From: Polaribacter sp.
GTDB lineage: Bacteria > Bacteroidota > Bacteroidia > Flavobacteriales > Flavobacteriaceae
Direction: 5' to 3'
Length of the DNA: 47,253 nt
Assembly: GCA_028336245.1 (NCBI GenBank)
Contig: JAOKTT010000011.1
Coordinates: 1-47,253, forward strand
Shown here piece after piece: positions 33,328 through 42,084 of the stretch. Positions within the stretch are counted from its first letter, which is position 1, and each line of letters opens with the position of its first letter. Both the position numbers and the translations under genes were made by a program. The notes under the pieces were generated by a model. The model was not told the origin of the DNA and did no database searches. It saw only the letters and a program-made list of their open reading frames with translations.

Positions 33328-34392
33328 TCAGACCAATGCGGGATGTTCTTTTGCGTTTGTAGGAGCTAATTTTACGTATATTATAATCACCAAAGCTGAA
33401 GTTGTGAGGTAAAATAATCCAAGAGCACTTCCAAAGTAGCTGCTTATTATAATTGCCTGAATGCTATAAAATAAAATACATAAAAACAAGTTGAGGCTAA
33501 ACCTGAAGGTATCTATAAATTCAACTTCATTGATGTTTTTTGATATTTTTTTCCAGATGATATAGGGAAGGATACTATTTAATTTAATAAGGTAAAGTAG
33601 TGGTTTTAAATAGTTCTTTTTTGGAGATTTCTCCGAAGGAAACTTGCGCGTTTCGATCATTTCATTTGTTTTAGTTACTTCTGTAAAATCAATTTGAGCG
33701 TTGTTTAGTCGCTGTAAAATTCTTTCGTACTCTAGATCATCAGGGATATGTACGCTTAAAACCTTTAATTGTTCCTGCACTTTCTCTTTTAAGATACGAG
33801 TAGACTTAGTTATTGGATGTGCTTCGTACAAGGACCTAGTGGTAATTGGTTTTCCGTAATTTATACTCACTTTTGCAGGATAATGGGAAGTATGTTGGTA
33901 GGTAATTCCCACCGGTATCACTTTAATTTCTAAATCTTTATATTTTTCTAGTGCCCCAAAAACAATTCTGATAAATCCTTTACTTAAAGGTCTAACGGTT
34001 CTTTTCTTATTATGACTTCCTTCAGGAAAAATCATTAGCGTTTCTTTCTTTTTTAAAATAGCATGACACTTCTCAAAAATTTCTTGATTATTGGATAGTT
34101 GTTGTACGCCATCTCTAACCCGGTAAATGGGCATTAAGTATAAAGAGACTAATATTTTTTTTATAAATGGGTGTTTAAAAGAGGCCGCTCTTACTAAAAA
34201 GTGATTTTGTCTTTTATTCGTTGTAGTAACATACAGAGGGTCTAACAGGCCGTTTGGATGGTTTACAGCAAATAAAACGGCCCCTTTTTTTGGAATATTT
34301 TCCTTTCCTAAAACATTTATTTTTTTGCTGTAAAAAAACAAGCCACACTTGATTGTACTCCAAATAAATGTAAACCAAATTTTCTGAATCAT
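33328..34392 (-). CDS. PlsC-like 1-acyl-glycerol-phosphate acyltransferase family protein
   Basis: 354 residues. An N-terminal hydrophobic segment precedes the acyltransferase domain with N44-H45-P-N-G-L-L-D51 (an H-x5-D form of the H-x4-D motif), F122-P-E-G125 in IFPEGSH, and IPVGITYQHTSHYPAKVSINYGKPI. Two C-terminal membrane helices follow (about 290-340). The enzyme probably acylates a lysophospholipid or related lipid at the inner membrane. It is the last gene of the six-gene minus-strand run and starts 9 nt after the symporter stop. Confidence 0.88.
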   Translation of the reverse strand: MIQKIWFTFIWSTIKCGLFFYSKKINVLGKENIPKKGAVLFAVNHPNGLLDPLYVTTTNKRQNHFLVRAASFKHPFIKKILVSLYLMPIYRVRDGVQQLSNNQEIFEKCHAILKKKETLMIFPEGSHNKKRTVRPLSKGFIRIVFGALEKYKDLEIKVIPVGITYQHTSHYPAKVSINYGKPITTRSLYEAHPITKSTRILKEKVQEQLKVLSVHIPDDLEYERILQRLNNAQIDFTEVTKTNEMIETRKFPSEKSPKKNYLKPLLYLIKLNSILPYIIWKKISKNINEVEFIDTFRFSLNLFLCILFYSIQAIIISSYFGSALGLFYLTTSALVIIIYVKLAPTNAKEHPALV

Positions 34393-34401
34393 GAATTAAT
34401 T

Positions 34402-35337
34402 TTATTTGATTAAAATTTTAGTATCGCATTTTCTCCCCCAATAACTTGCTAGGACAATTCCAGAAAAAACATCCCAAATTCCCCAAAAGGCAGCAAGTAA
34501 CGCCATACCTCCTAAGCCGTCAAAAAAACCGAATATTAATAATAAGCCTAAGCCACCATTTTGAATTCCAGTTTCTATGGCAATTGTTTTGGTGTCTTGA
34601 TGATTTAATCCGAAGCTTTTAGCCGTATAAAATCCGAGTATAAAAGCAAAAATATTATGGAAAATCACCAAGAAAATAACGTGGTGGATATGATTGGTAA
34701 ATACCTCTAAATTTTGAGAGAAGGCAATGCCAATGAGCGCAATAAACACCAACATCGATAGCGGTTTTAGTATTTTTTCTATTTTATCAGCAATCTCCGA
34801 ATGGTAGTAGTTTAGATACATACCAAGTAATAGTGGAATCCCCAAGATTAAGGAAATAAGTTTTAATAAGGACAGCCAATTTAGTGAGACCGTTTCTAAA
34901 ATTGCATTTGTAGGCGGATAGAAACTTCCCCAAAATTGTAAATTAAAGGGCGTCATGAAAATGCATATGGCAGTTGAAAAAGCAGTCAAACTTACTGATA
35001 AAGCGGCATTTCCTCCAGCCATTTTGCTAAAAAAATTAGAAACATTTCCACCCGGACAAGCAGCAATCATTAACATTCCCAATGCAAAACTGGGATGCGG
35101 TTCTATAATTAATATGGCAAGAAAGGTGGCTGCAGGCAAGAGGATAAACTGAGACAAAATACCAACAAAAATTTTTTTTGGTTTTTTAAACAGTCGCTTA
35201 AAATCATTGATGGAAATGCCCAAGGATACGCCAAACATAATAACGGCAATCGCGATGTTTAAAATCCATAAACTATTGGTATCAAAGTTTATCTTGAGAT
35301 CATCAATAGGTATTGTAGGATTAGTTTGTAAAAGCAT
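34402..35337 (-). CDS. Bile acid:sodium symporter (BASS) family protein
   Basis: About 311 residues from ATG 35337 (two codons upstream is another ATG at 35343). About nine or ten membrane helices and the BASS hallmark MIAACPGGNVSNFFSKMAGGNAALSVSLTA, with the Gly/Asn-rich crossover region, plus ETGIQNGGLGLLLIFGFF in the second repeat. The family moves organic anions with sodium. The substrate in flavobacteria is unknown and probably not bile acids. The start overlaps the upstream DUF4159 stop, indicating translational coupling. Confidence 0.9.
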   Translation of the reverse strand: MLLQTNPTIPIDDLKINFDTNSLWILNIAIAVIMFGVSLGISINDFKRLFKKPKKIFVGILSQFILLPAATFLAILIIEPHPSFALGMLMIAACPGGNVSNFFSKMAGGNAALSVSLTAFSTAICIFMTPFNLQFWGSFYPPTNAILETVSLNWLSLLKLISLILGIPLLLGMYLNYYHSEIADKIEKILKPLSMLVFIALIGIAFSQNLEVFTNHIHHVIFLVIFHNIFAFILGFYTAKSFGLNHQDTKTIAIETGIQNGGLGLLLIFGFFDGLGGMALLAAFWGIWDVFSGIVLASYWGRKCDTKILIK

Positions 35338-35962
35338 ATTCAATAATATTTGCGCCCATTTTTAATGCTTTCTCACGAACTTCTTTCGGATTATTATGAA
35401 CTATTTGATCTTCCCAACCATCACTCAAATCTGTTTCATAATCATAAAAAACAACGAGTCTGCCTTCGTAGAATAGTCCAAAACCTTGGGCCTCTTTGGT
35501 ATCATGCTCATGAATTTTAGGCATTCCATTAGGGAATTTAAAAGTTTGATTATAAATAGGATGGGTACTTGGTATTTCTTTTAAATTTAATTCTGGGAAG
35601 ACTTTTTTAAGTTCCCTTCTGATGTATGTGTTTAATCCATAATTATCAGAGATGTGTAAAAATCCGCCAGAAATTAAATAGTTCTTTAGGTTTAAGGCTG
35701 CTTCATCAGAGATTAAAACATTCCCATGTCCAGTCATAAACAATAAGGCAAAGTTGAAAATAGCACTACTATTTATGGCAACATTTTGTGGGTTTTTAGA
35801 AATATTAGTTTTAATATTTGTGTTTGCAAAGGCAACTAAATTTTTTATGGCCGTGGGATTTGCATACCAATCTCCACCACCGTTATATTTTAAAATAGCA
35901 ACATCTTGTGCATTAGTCATGCAGAATGAAAAAAAATAAAAGAGAAATATAAGTGGTTTCAT
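35321..35962 (-). CDS. DUF4159 domain-containing secreted protein
   Basis: 213 residues from ATG 35962, which gives a clean signal peptide (PLIFLFYFFSFCMTNAQ). An upstream start at 36013 would overlap rsmE and add non-signal sequence, so it is rejected. The mature part matches DUF4159: DVAILKYNGGGDWYANPTAI, LLFMTGHGNVLISDEAALNLKNYLISGGFLHISDNYG, a Rossmann-like layout of the glutamine amidotransferase-like type, and later FGLFYEGRLVVFYDYETDLSDGWED. It is predicted periplasmic; function unknown. It lies 28 nt after rsmE. Confidence 0.85.
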   Translation of the reverse strand: MKPLIFLFYFFSFCMTNAQDVAILKYNGGGDWYANPTAIKNLVAFANTNIKTNISKNPQNVAINSSAIFNFALLFMTGHGNVLISDEAALNLKNYLISGGFLHISDNYGLNTYIRRELKKVFPELNLKEIPSTHPIYNQTFKFPNGMPKIHEHDTKEAQGFGLFYEGRLVVFYDYETDLSDGWEDQIVHNNPKEVREKALKMGANIIEYAFTN

Positions 35963-35990
35963 AATTATAGAATCATTGCAATGTAATGAA

Positions 35991-36698
35991 TTATTGATGG
36001 ATATAGGAAACAATATTTACAGCAACTAAACCCGCTGTTTCTGTTCTCAGCCTACTTTCACCTAGCGATATAGGTTTGAATTTTTTTTCCAAGGCTTTTG
36101 CAATCTCATCCAAAGAAAAATCGCCTTCTGGTCCGATTAGAATGGTTATTTTTTCTGAAGTTTGTACAATGTTTTTTAATAAGCTTTTTTCCTGTTTTTC
36201 GCAATGTGCAATGCACAGTGTTCCTTCAAAATCTTCTTTAATAAATGCACTGAATTTTTTGGAAGGATTTATTTTTGGCAATGAGAATTTTAAGGATTGT
36301 TTCATTGCGGACTGTATGATTTTTTCAAACCGCTCTATTTTCACAATTCTACGCTCAGAATTGGAGCAAATAATTGGTGTGATTTCATCAATGCCAATTT
36401 CTGTAGCCTTTTCTAAAAACCATTCAATTCTATCATTGTTTTTAGTGGGTGCAATGGCGATGTGCAGATAATAGTTCCATGGTTTTGGCTTTTCTTCTAC
36501 TTTAATAATCATAGCAGTACATTTTTTATCGTTTGCAAAACTAATTTCAACATCAAATAAATAACCTTTTCCGTTTGTTATTTTAAGAATATCACCCGTT
36601 GTTTTTCTTAATACACGTACAATATGTTTACTCTCAATTTTATCAAAAGTGATCTGTTTGGTATTGAGAGCAATTTTTGAATTATAAAATAGTTGCAT
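35991..36698 (-). CDS. rsmE: 16S rRNA (uracil1498-N3)-methyltransferase
   Basis: 235 residues. The N-terminal PUA-like part (IESKHIVRVLRKTTGDILKITNG) is followed by a SPOUT methyltransferase domain with KNNDRIEWFLEKATEIGIDEITPI, SMKQSLKFSLPKI, and the trefoil-knot SAM site ILIGPEGDFSLDEI plus SLGESRLRTETAGLVAVNIV. It methylates U1498 of 16S rRNA. It is cytosolic. The upstream GNAT-like gene is 63 nt away in the same direction. Confidence 0.95.
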   Translation of the reverse strand: MQLFYNSKIALNTKQITFDKIESKHIVRVLRKTTGDILKITNGKGYLFDVEISFANDKKCTAMIIKVEEKPKPWNYYLHIAIAPTKNNDRIEWFLEKATEIGIDEITPIICSNSERRIVKIERFEKIIQSAMKQSLKFSLPKINPSKKFSAFIKEDFEGTLCIAHCEKQEKSLLKNIVQTSEKITILIGPEGDFSLDEIAKALEKKFKPISLGESRLRTETAGLVAVNIVSYIHQ

Positions 36699-36761
36699 TT
36701 GTAATAGTGTTTTAATGTTTTTTTATTGCTGTTTATCCTTTTTAAAAGCGTTGGTTTCCTG

Positions 36762-37880
36762 TTAAATATTTTTACGATAGGTTCTTCTTTTTTTATGGGT
36801 TGTCGGATCAAATTTCTCCCATAATTTTTTAATGGCCTCATTGTCTTCTAATTCAGGCGTCCGAATACAGCTCTCGATTCCTAAAGGAGCAAATGTTTTT
36901 GTGTATTGATCAAATATAATGGCGTGCACTCCCTTATTCTGATAGGATGGGGCAACCCCAATTAAATAAAAAATAACCTCTTTAGAATGCTTTTTAGCCC
37001 TTAGTAAATGGAACAATCCGAAGGGAAACAACTTTCCTTTCGCTTTCTGTAAAGCTTTCGAAAACGATGGCATTACGATTGCAAAGGCGACCAGTTTTTG
37101 CTCTTTATCTAAGACAAACTTTATATATTCAGGATTGATAAATGATATGTATTTTTTTTTAAAAAAAGTAATTTGTGCTTTAGAAATAGGAACGAAAGAA
37201 GATAGTTTTGAATATGATTTTTCAAACACCTCAAACATCTCGTCCACATAAGGTAGCAGGTCTTTTGTTTTGGTGAAATCTAAAGCAGTAAGTTCAAAGC
37301 GTTTTTTTATAATTTTACTTACACGATCAAAGTAAACTGCATCAACATTTTTAAACTTAAATTTGTTTTCTAAATATTCTTTTTCCTTTACAAAGCCCAG
37401 TTGCTCTAAATGTTTTTGATAATACGGGTGATTGTACCAAGTAATCATCGTTCCGATATGATCAAATCCATCGATAAGAACACCAGTCTTATCTAAATTA
37501 TTAAACCCAACAGGACCTTCTATATAATTTAGCTTATTTTTTACACCTATTTCTTTTACCTTCGCGATGAGGGCTCTTGAAACTTCGATATCATCAACAA
37601 TGTCAAACCAGCCAAAACGGACTTTTTTAATCTGTTGTTTTTCAACCTCAAACCAATTTATAATTGCTACAATTCTACCTACAATTTCCCCAGCTTTAAT
37701 GGCCACAAAAAACTGTGCGTCTGAAGTATCGAAAACGGGATTTTTCTTAGGGTTAAAGCTATCAATTTCGTCTTGAATAATGGGAGGTACCCAATATTTA
37801 TGGTTTTTATATAGGGAAAAGGGAAAGGTAACAAATTGCTTCATCTCCTTTTTTGTTGCCATTTTTTTTAGTGTAATCAT
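36762..37880 (-). CDS. GNAT-like acetyltransferase family protein (YghO-like)
   Basis: 372 residues. N-terminal KKEMKQFVTFPFSLYKNHKYWVPPIIQDEIDSFNPKKNP and GPVGFNNLDKTGVLIDGFD are typical of the large Bacteroidota GNAT-like family that also includes E. coli YghO. Near the C-terminus FYLIGVAPSYQNKGVHAIIFDQ is the acetyl-CoA-binding motif A, and ELEDNEAIKKLWEKFD resembles motif B. The true substrate is unknown; a lipid- or amino-related role is possible. It lies 15 nt after the outer-membrane barrel gene and is likely coexpressed with it. Confidence 0.82.
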   Translation of the reverse strand: MITLKKMATKKEMKQFVTFPFSLYKNHKYWVPPIIQDEIDSFNPKKNPVFDTSDAQFFVAIKAGEIVGRIVAIINWFEVEKQQIKKVRFGWFDIVDDIEVSRALIAKVKEIGVKNKLNYIEGPVGFNNLDKTGVLIDGFDHIGTMITWYNHPYYQKHLEQLGFVKEKEYLENKFKFKNVDAVYFDRVSKIIKKRFELTALDFTKTKDLLPYVDEMFEVFEKSYSKLSSFVPISKAQITFFKKKYISFINPEYIKFVLDKEQKLVAFAIVMPSFSKALQKAKGKLFPFGLFHLLRAKKHSKEVIFYLIGVAPSYQNKGVHAIIFDQYTKTFAPLGIESCIRTPELEDNEAIKKLWEKFDPTTHKKRRTYRKNI

Positions 37881-37895
37881 CTTAAAAAATCAATT

Positions 37896-39026
37896 CTAAT
37901 TATTACTCTTTTGTCTTTCTTTTTTCTTTTCCTCTTTTTTCATTTCTTTCTCCAACTCTTTGATCTCTCTTTCTAGTTTTTCAACTTCAGTTTCCTTTTT
38001 TTTCTTTCCAAAAATGCCTAAAAAGTTATTTTTTTTATTCTCTTTGGTTTTTAAATCTTTGTTTTTGTTTTTAAAAATACGGAGAAACCTTTTGGAAAAA
38101 CCTAATTTATTTTTAGGTTTCACACCATTAATATCCAAGTCTTTATAGGTGTCTTGGTGTCGGTCAATCCGATAGGAAAATCCGAAGCTTGCATAAAAAC
38201 CTTGGGCTTTTCCTTCAAAAAGAAATCTTCCGGAAGTATTAATTTGGAGATCTTTGTGATACAGATATGCCAAACCTAGGCCTAAGTTTATATTATTTTG
38301 GTTTTTTTCAAAAACAGTTTTATTTTCAAAAAAAATAGAATAACGATTATACAAGCTTTGCGTTGCCGTCACGATGTGTGAAAACTCTGAGAAATCGGAA
38401 CCAATATTATTGTAATAAAAGTTATTCACAATGTTGAAGTTTTGAGTCAAGTTGTGTTGCAATAGAATGCCTACTTTTGGAGTAATACTCGTTGCTCCGC
38501 TAATTTTGTTTGAAAAATCAGCATTCATACCTAAAGAAACCCCAACACTTGGAAGTAGGCGTTTTTTGTCAAATGCACCTCTTTTTCTCCAACTTCTAAT
38601 TTCTTTAGTTTTGTCTGTGTACTTTGGTTGGTATACTAAATACTTAGCACCGACGGTCATACTACCAAAGCCTGTATTGTAAATTTTTTCCAAAGCTACC
38701 CGATCTTGTTGATAATTTAAATGTGCATTTAGTTCTAATTTTTCTAATAAAAAACTAGTTCTAAACTGCAAGTCTGCCCCACCATATTGGGCGCTTGGAA
38801 AATCTGGTTTTAAGCTGATACTTCTTAAAAAAAAGTTATTTTCAAATTGATAAATCCCTGTCCCTACGCTGTACGGGCTCTCAGAAAACCCGGGTTGGTT
38901 TGAATTTATAATTTCTGTATATTGTGCTAAAAAAGAGGAAGTACTTCCCCAAAAAAATAGCGTAAAAATTAATATTTTTTTTAAACTTTTACTTTTCGAA
39001 AAGGGTGGGTACTTTAATTTTAACAT
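37896..39026 (-). CDS. Outer-membrane beta-barrel transporter-like protein with charged C-terminal tail
   Basis: 376 residues from ATG 39026; a TTG at 39035 adds three residues and is less likely. A signal peptide (ILIFTLFFWGSTSSFLAQ) is followed by strands typical of the phenol MetA-degradation/transporter barrel family: SNQPGFSESPYSVGTGIYQFEN, TGFGSMTVGAKYLVY, FYNNIGSD and GFYASFGFSYRID. After the barrel (about 295) comes an about 75-residue Lys/Glu-rich tail with a predicted coiled coil (EVEKLEREIKELEKEMKKEEKK). The tail would be periplasmic or cytosol-unfriendly; its role is unknown. Confidence 0.82.
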   Translation of the reverse strand: MLKLKYPPFSKSKSLKKILIFTLFFWGSTSSFLAQYTEIINSNQPGFSESPYSVGTGIYQFENNFFLRSISLKPDFPSAQYGGADLQFRTSFLLEKLELNAHLNYQQDRVALEKIYNTGFGSMTVGAKYLVYQPKYTDKTKEIRSWRKRGAFDKKRLLPSVGVSLGMNADFSNKISGATSITPKVGILLQHNLTQNFNIVNNFYYNNIGSDFSEFSHIVTATQSLYNRYSIFFENKTVFEKNQNNINLGLGLAYLYHKDLQINTSGRFLFEGKAQGFYASFGFSYRIDRHQDTYKDLDINGVKPKNKLGFSKRFLRIFKNKNKDLKTKENKKNNFLGIFGKKKKETEVEKLEREIKELEKEMKKEEKKKERQKSNN

Positions 39027-39096
39027 GCAACACAAACTTAGGGTAAAAAAGCTATTTTATTTCTTTAAATAGTACTTTTTTAGGTTTAAGAAAATT

Positions 39097-39110
39097 TTAT
39101 AGCGCTATAA
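39097..39110. promoter_or_regulatory. 14-bp perfect palindrome between divergent genes
   Basis: TTATAGCGCTATAA reads identically on both strands and lies 24 nt upstream of the plus-strand -7 box at 39134. It is close to where the -33 element would be, so it may be an operator for the DUF4834-YfhO run. Confidence 0.4.
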
Positions 39111-39133
39111 CGTTAAAATTGTACTCAAATTGT

Positions 39134-39141
39134 TATTTTTG
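39134..39141 (+). promoter_or_regulatory. -7 element of the DUF4834-YfhO operon promoter
   Basis: TATTTTTG matches TAnnTTTG exactly and sits 22 nt before the ATG at 39164. A TTG at 39119-39121 is only 12 nt upstream rather than 19, so the -33 element is poor. Confidence 0.45.
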
Positions 39142-39163
39142 AAAGATCATTTTAAACAAAGCT

Positions 39164-39433
39164 ATGTTCTTGGGATTATTGAAAACTATTTCTTATTTAT
39201 TACTTTTTTACTACGGATTTAAGTTTCTAGCAAGACTGTTTGCGCCATTCTTAATAAAAAAAGCAACAGAAACTATTAAGAAAAAAGCTGCACAACAGTT
39301 TAGAGGGCAAGAAAGACAGCAACAAGAGGCTGCTGTCAAGGAAGGCGAAACAATAATAGATAAGAAGCCTGGAGGTACTCAAGAAAGTAAAAAATCTGTT
39401 GGGGATTATGTTGATTTTGAAGAGATTGATTAA
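39164..39433 (+). CDS. DUF4834 family membrane-associated protein
   Basis: 89 residues. A single N-terminal hydrophobic helix (LGLLKTISYLLLFYYGFKFLARLFAPFLI) is followed by a basic/polar tail KKATETIKKKAAQQFRGQERQQQ and an acidic end VGDYVDFEEID. This matches the DUF4834 pattern in flavobacteria. Its function is unknown; the topology suggests an inner-membrane protein with a cytosolic tail. It is followed after 42 nt by YfhO and probably cotranscribed. Confidence 0.86.
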   Translation: MFLGLLKTISYLLLFYYGFKFLARLFAPFLIKKATETIKKKAAQQFRGQERQQQEAAVKEGETIIDKKPGGTQESKKSVGDYVDFEEID

Positions 39434-39475
39434 ATTTTAACACTATAAAGCATCAATTATAAATTCTATTACAGC

Positions 39476-41911
39476 GTGAAACTTACAAAAATATTTCCTT
39501 ATTTAATTGCTGTCCTTCTTTTTGTCTTGGCTTCTGTTACCTATTTTCATCCAATTTTAAATGGTAAAAAGTTACAGCAGTCAGACATTACCCAGTTTCG
39601 AGGAATGGCAGAGGAAATAATGGATTATAGGGCGCAAAATAATGCAGAGCCTTATTGGACAGGTGCTTCTTTTAGTGGGATGCCAGCATACTCGATAAGT
39701 GCATATTACCCGAATGATTTTGTGAGAAACTTAGACAAGTTGTTGCGCTTTTTACCAAGACCTGCAGACTACACTTTTTTATATTTTTTAAGTTTTTTTG
39801 TGCTCATGATGGCTTTGAAAGTAGAGTGGAGATTGGCAATTTTAGGTGCTTTAGCCTTTGGTTTCTCTACCTACTTAATTATTATTTTTGGAGCTGGACA
39901 CAATGCAAAGGCACATGCAATAGCATACATGCCTCTTGTTTTGGCTGGAGTTTTATTAGTTTTTCAGCGAAAATTCTTGATTGGTTTTATCGTTACTGGC
40001 ATCGCCATGGCCTTGGAGGTGTATGCGAACCACATTCAAATGACCTATTACCTTGGATTTTGTTTATTAATTCTAGGAATTGTAGAATTCATAAATTCGA
40101 TTAAAGAAAAACAGGGAGCGCTGTTTATAAAGCAAGCAGCGGTAATTATTTGCGCAGTAGTTTTGGGAATTGGTGCCAATGCACCTCGTTTGTTAGCCAT
40201 GAAAGAATACTCAGAACATAGTACTCGTGGAAAATCTGAATTGACCATTAATCTAAACGGTTCTGAAAAGGAACTAACAGCAGGATTAGATTATAAATAC
40301 ATTACACAATATAGTTATGCCAAATTAGAAACTTTTAATTTATTTATTCCACGTTTTATGGGTGGTGGAACGATAGAAGAATTAGGAGCAGATTCTAACT
40401 TTTATCAGTTTATAGCCGAGCGCGCAGGAAAAAAAGCAGCTTTAGATTATTCGAAACAAGTATTAACTTATTGGGGAGACCAACCAATAGTAGAAGCGCC
40501 AGCATATATTGGTGCCGTTATTTTCTTTTTCTTTTTTTTAGGTCTATTTTTAGTAAAAGGAAGGTTGAAACAGTGGTTGGTTGCGGCTACTGTTTTTTCA
40601 ATAATTTTGAGTTGGGGAAAAAATTTTGAGGGCATCACTAACTTCTTTATCGATTATGTGCCTTTGTATAATAAATTCAGAGCGGTATCGTCCATACAGG
40701 TAATTGCAGAATTATGTGTGCCAATTTTAGCCGTTTTAGGCTTGAAGGAGTTTTTTTCTAAGGGACCTACCAAATTAGAAAAGCAGGAATCTCTAAAGAA
40801 AGCAATGTTATTTTTTGGAGGGTTAATCGTTGTTGGTTTTGGTCTTGCACATGCATTTGGTACATTTGAAGGACTAAGAGATGCGCAACAGTACAGCGAA
40901 ATTCCGGGCTTCTTAGAAGCGGTAATAGCGGATAGAAAAGACATGTTGTTTTCAGACACCTTACGTTCTCTGCTACTGGTATTCATTTCTGGAGTAATTC
41001 TATGGCTATTTCTGAAAAATAGACTGAAATCATTTTTAGCTATTGTAATACTAACGGTACTTATTTTATTTGATTTGATTGCTGTGGATAAAAGATATGT
41101 AAATGCGGATGATTTTAAATTGTCACGAAAAATTGAAGAACCCTTCAAGGCTTCTGCAGCAGACAAGGTGATTTTACAAGATAAAACTCATTTTAGAGTT
41201 GTAAACTACACCGTGGACCCAATGAATGATGGCAGTACTTCTTATTTTCATCATTCCATTGGAGGGTACCATGCTGCTAAGCTAGGACGCTATCAAGAGC
41301 TATTTGATTTTCAGATAGCGAAAAATAACATGCAAGTTTTAAACATGTTAAATACCAAGTATTTTATTGGAGCAGACAGTGAAGGGAACCCTGAAGCGCA
41401 GCAAAATAGAGCTGCAAATGGGAATGCTTGGTTTGTAGAAAAGATTAAAGTAGTAGCCTCCGCGAATGAAGAAATATACGCTTTAGACTCTTTAAATACG
41501 AAGAAAGCGGTGGTTATAAATCAAAAAGAATTGAATACGTCTAGCAGTGCAAGTGCTGTAAGTTTATTAATCGAGCAAGATACTACTGCGCGCATTCGTA
41601 TGACAGATTATAATGTAACCTCGTTGACCTATGTTTCTAGTGCAGTAACAAAACAGTTTGCTGTATTTTCTGAAATATTTTATAAAGAAGGTTGGAATGC
41701 GTATTTAGACGGCGTATTAGTGCCGCATTATCGTGTGAATTACGTGCTTAGAGGAATGGAAGTTCCTTCAGGAACCCATACGATTGATTTTAAATTTGAG
41801 CCCAAAGTAATTGAACAGGGAAGTATTTTTTCTCTTGCTTCGTATGCACTGCTATTATTTATTTCCATAGCTTGTTTTTTTTATGATAAAAAGAAGAAGA
41901 GGGTATTATAA
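39476..41911 (+). CDS. YfhO family membrane protein
   Basis: 811 residues starting at GTG 39476. About a dozen hydrophobic helices occupy most of the first 550 residues, including YLIAVLLFVLASVTYFHPI and the FGAGHNAKAHAIAYMPLVLAGVLLVF region. The C-terminal extracytoplasmic part has the YfhO ending FYKEGWNAYLDGVLVPHYRVNYVLRGMEVPSGTHTIDFKF, followed by a last membrane helix. In Gram-positives YfhO homologues decorate cell-surface polymers with sugar; here two glycosyltransferases and a flippase follow, consistent with glycan assembly. The function is inferred. Confidence 0.9.
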   Translation: MKLTKIFPYLIAVLLFVLASVTYFHPILNGKKLQQSDITQFRGMAEEIMDYRAQNNAEPYWTGASFSGMPAYSISAYYPNDFVRNLDKLLRFLPRPADYTFLYFLSFFVLMMALKVEWRLAILGALAFGFSTYLIIIFGAGHNAKAHAIAYMPLVLAGVLLVFQRKFLIGFIVTGIAMALEVYANHIQMTYYLGFCLLILGIVEFINSIKEKQGALFIKQAAVIICAVVLGIGANAPRLLAMKEYSEHSTRGKSELTINLNGSEKELTAGLDYKYITQYSYAKLETFNLFIPRFMGGGTIEELGADSNFYQFIAERAGKKAALDYSKQVLTYWGDQPIVEAPAYIGAVIFFFFFLGLFLVKGRLKQWLVAATVFSIILSWGKNFEGITNFFIDYVPLYNKFRAVSSIQVIAELCVPILAVLGLKEFFSKGPTKLEKQESLKKAMLFFGGLIVVGFGLAHAFGTFEGLRDAQQYSEIPGFLEAVIADRKDMLFSDTLRSLLLVFISGVILWLFLKNRLKSFLAIVILTVLILFDLIAVDKRYVNADDFKLSRKIEEPFKASAADKVILQDKTHFRVVNYTVDPMNDGSTSYFHHSIGGYHAAKLGRYQELFDFQIAKNNMQVLNMLNTKYFIGADSEGNPEAQQNRAANGNAWFVEKIKVVASANEEIYALDSLNTKKAVVINQKELNTSSSASAVSLLIEQDTTARIRMTDYNVTSLTYVSSAVTKQFAVFSEIFYKEGWNAYLDGVLVPHYRVNYVLRGMEVPSGTHTIDFKFEPKVIEQGSIFSLASYALLLFISIACFFYDKKKKRVL

Positions 41912-42084
41912 ATGAGTTAAAAAAACAGAACATCTTTTTTATCAGGTGCTGTGTTCTTCTGGAATTATTTTTTTAGGAATAGAAACAAAAAGGCAGTTAT
42001 ACAGCTACGAGAAATAGGGTCAAGAGCTGTATTAAAATAACTTAGAGGAGAGATTAAACAGGTTTTGGATACAAAAAATAAGAT

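Noticed and set aside
35963..36013. N-terminal extension of the DUF4159 protein
   Set aside because: It would overlap rsmE by 23 nt and place non-signal sequence before a clean signal peptide.
40654..41166. A 170-codon frame antisense to yfhO
   Set aside because: It lies entirely within a well-supported membrane protein gene and its product has low-complexity Ser/Asn/Lys-rich character, as expected of a shadow frame.
41926..41957. Possible hairpin after yfhO (AGAACA ... TGTTCT)
   Set aside because: Six base pairs with a 19-nt loop is too weak to call a terminator.
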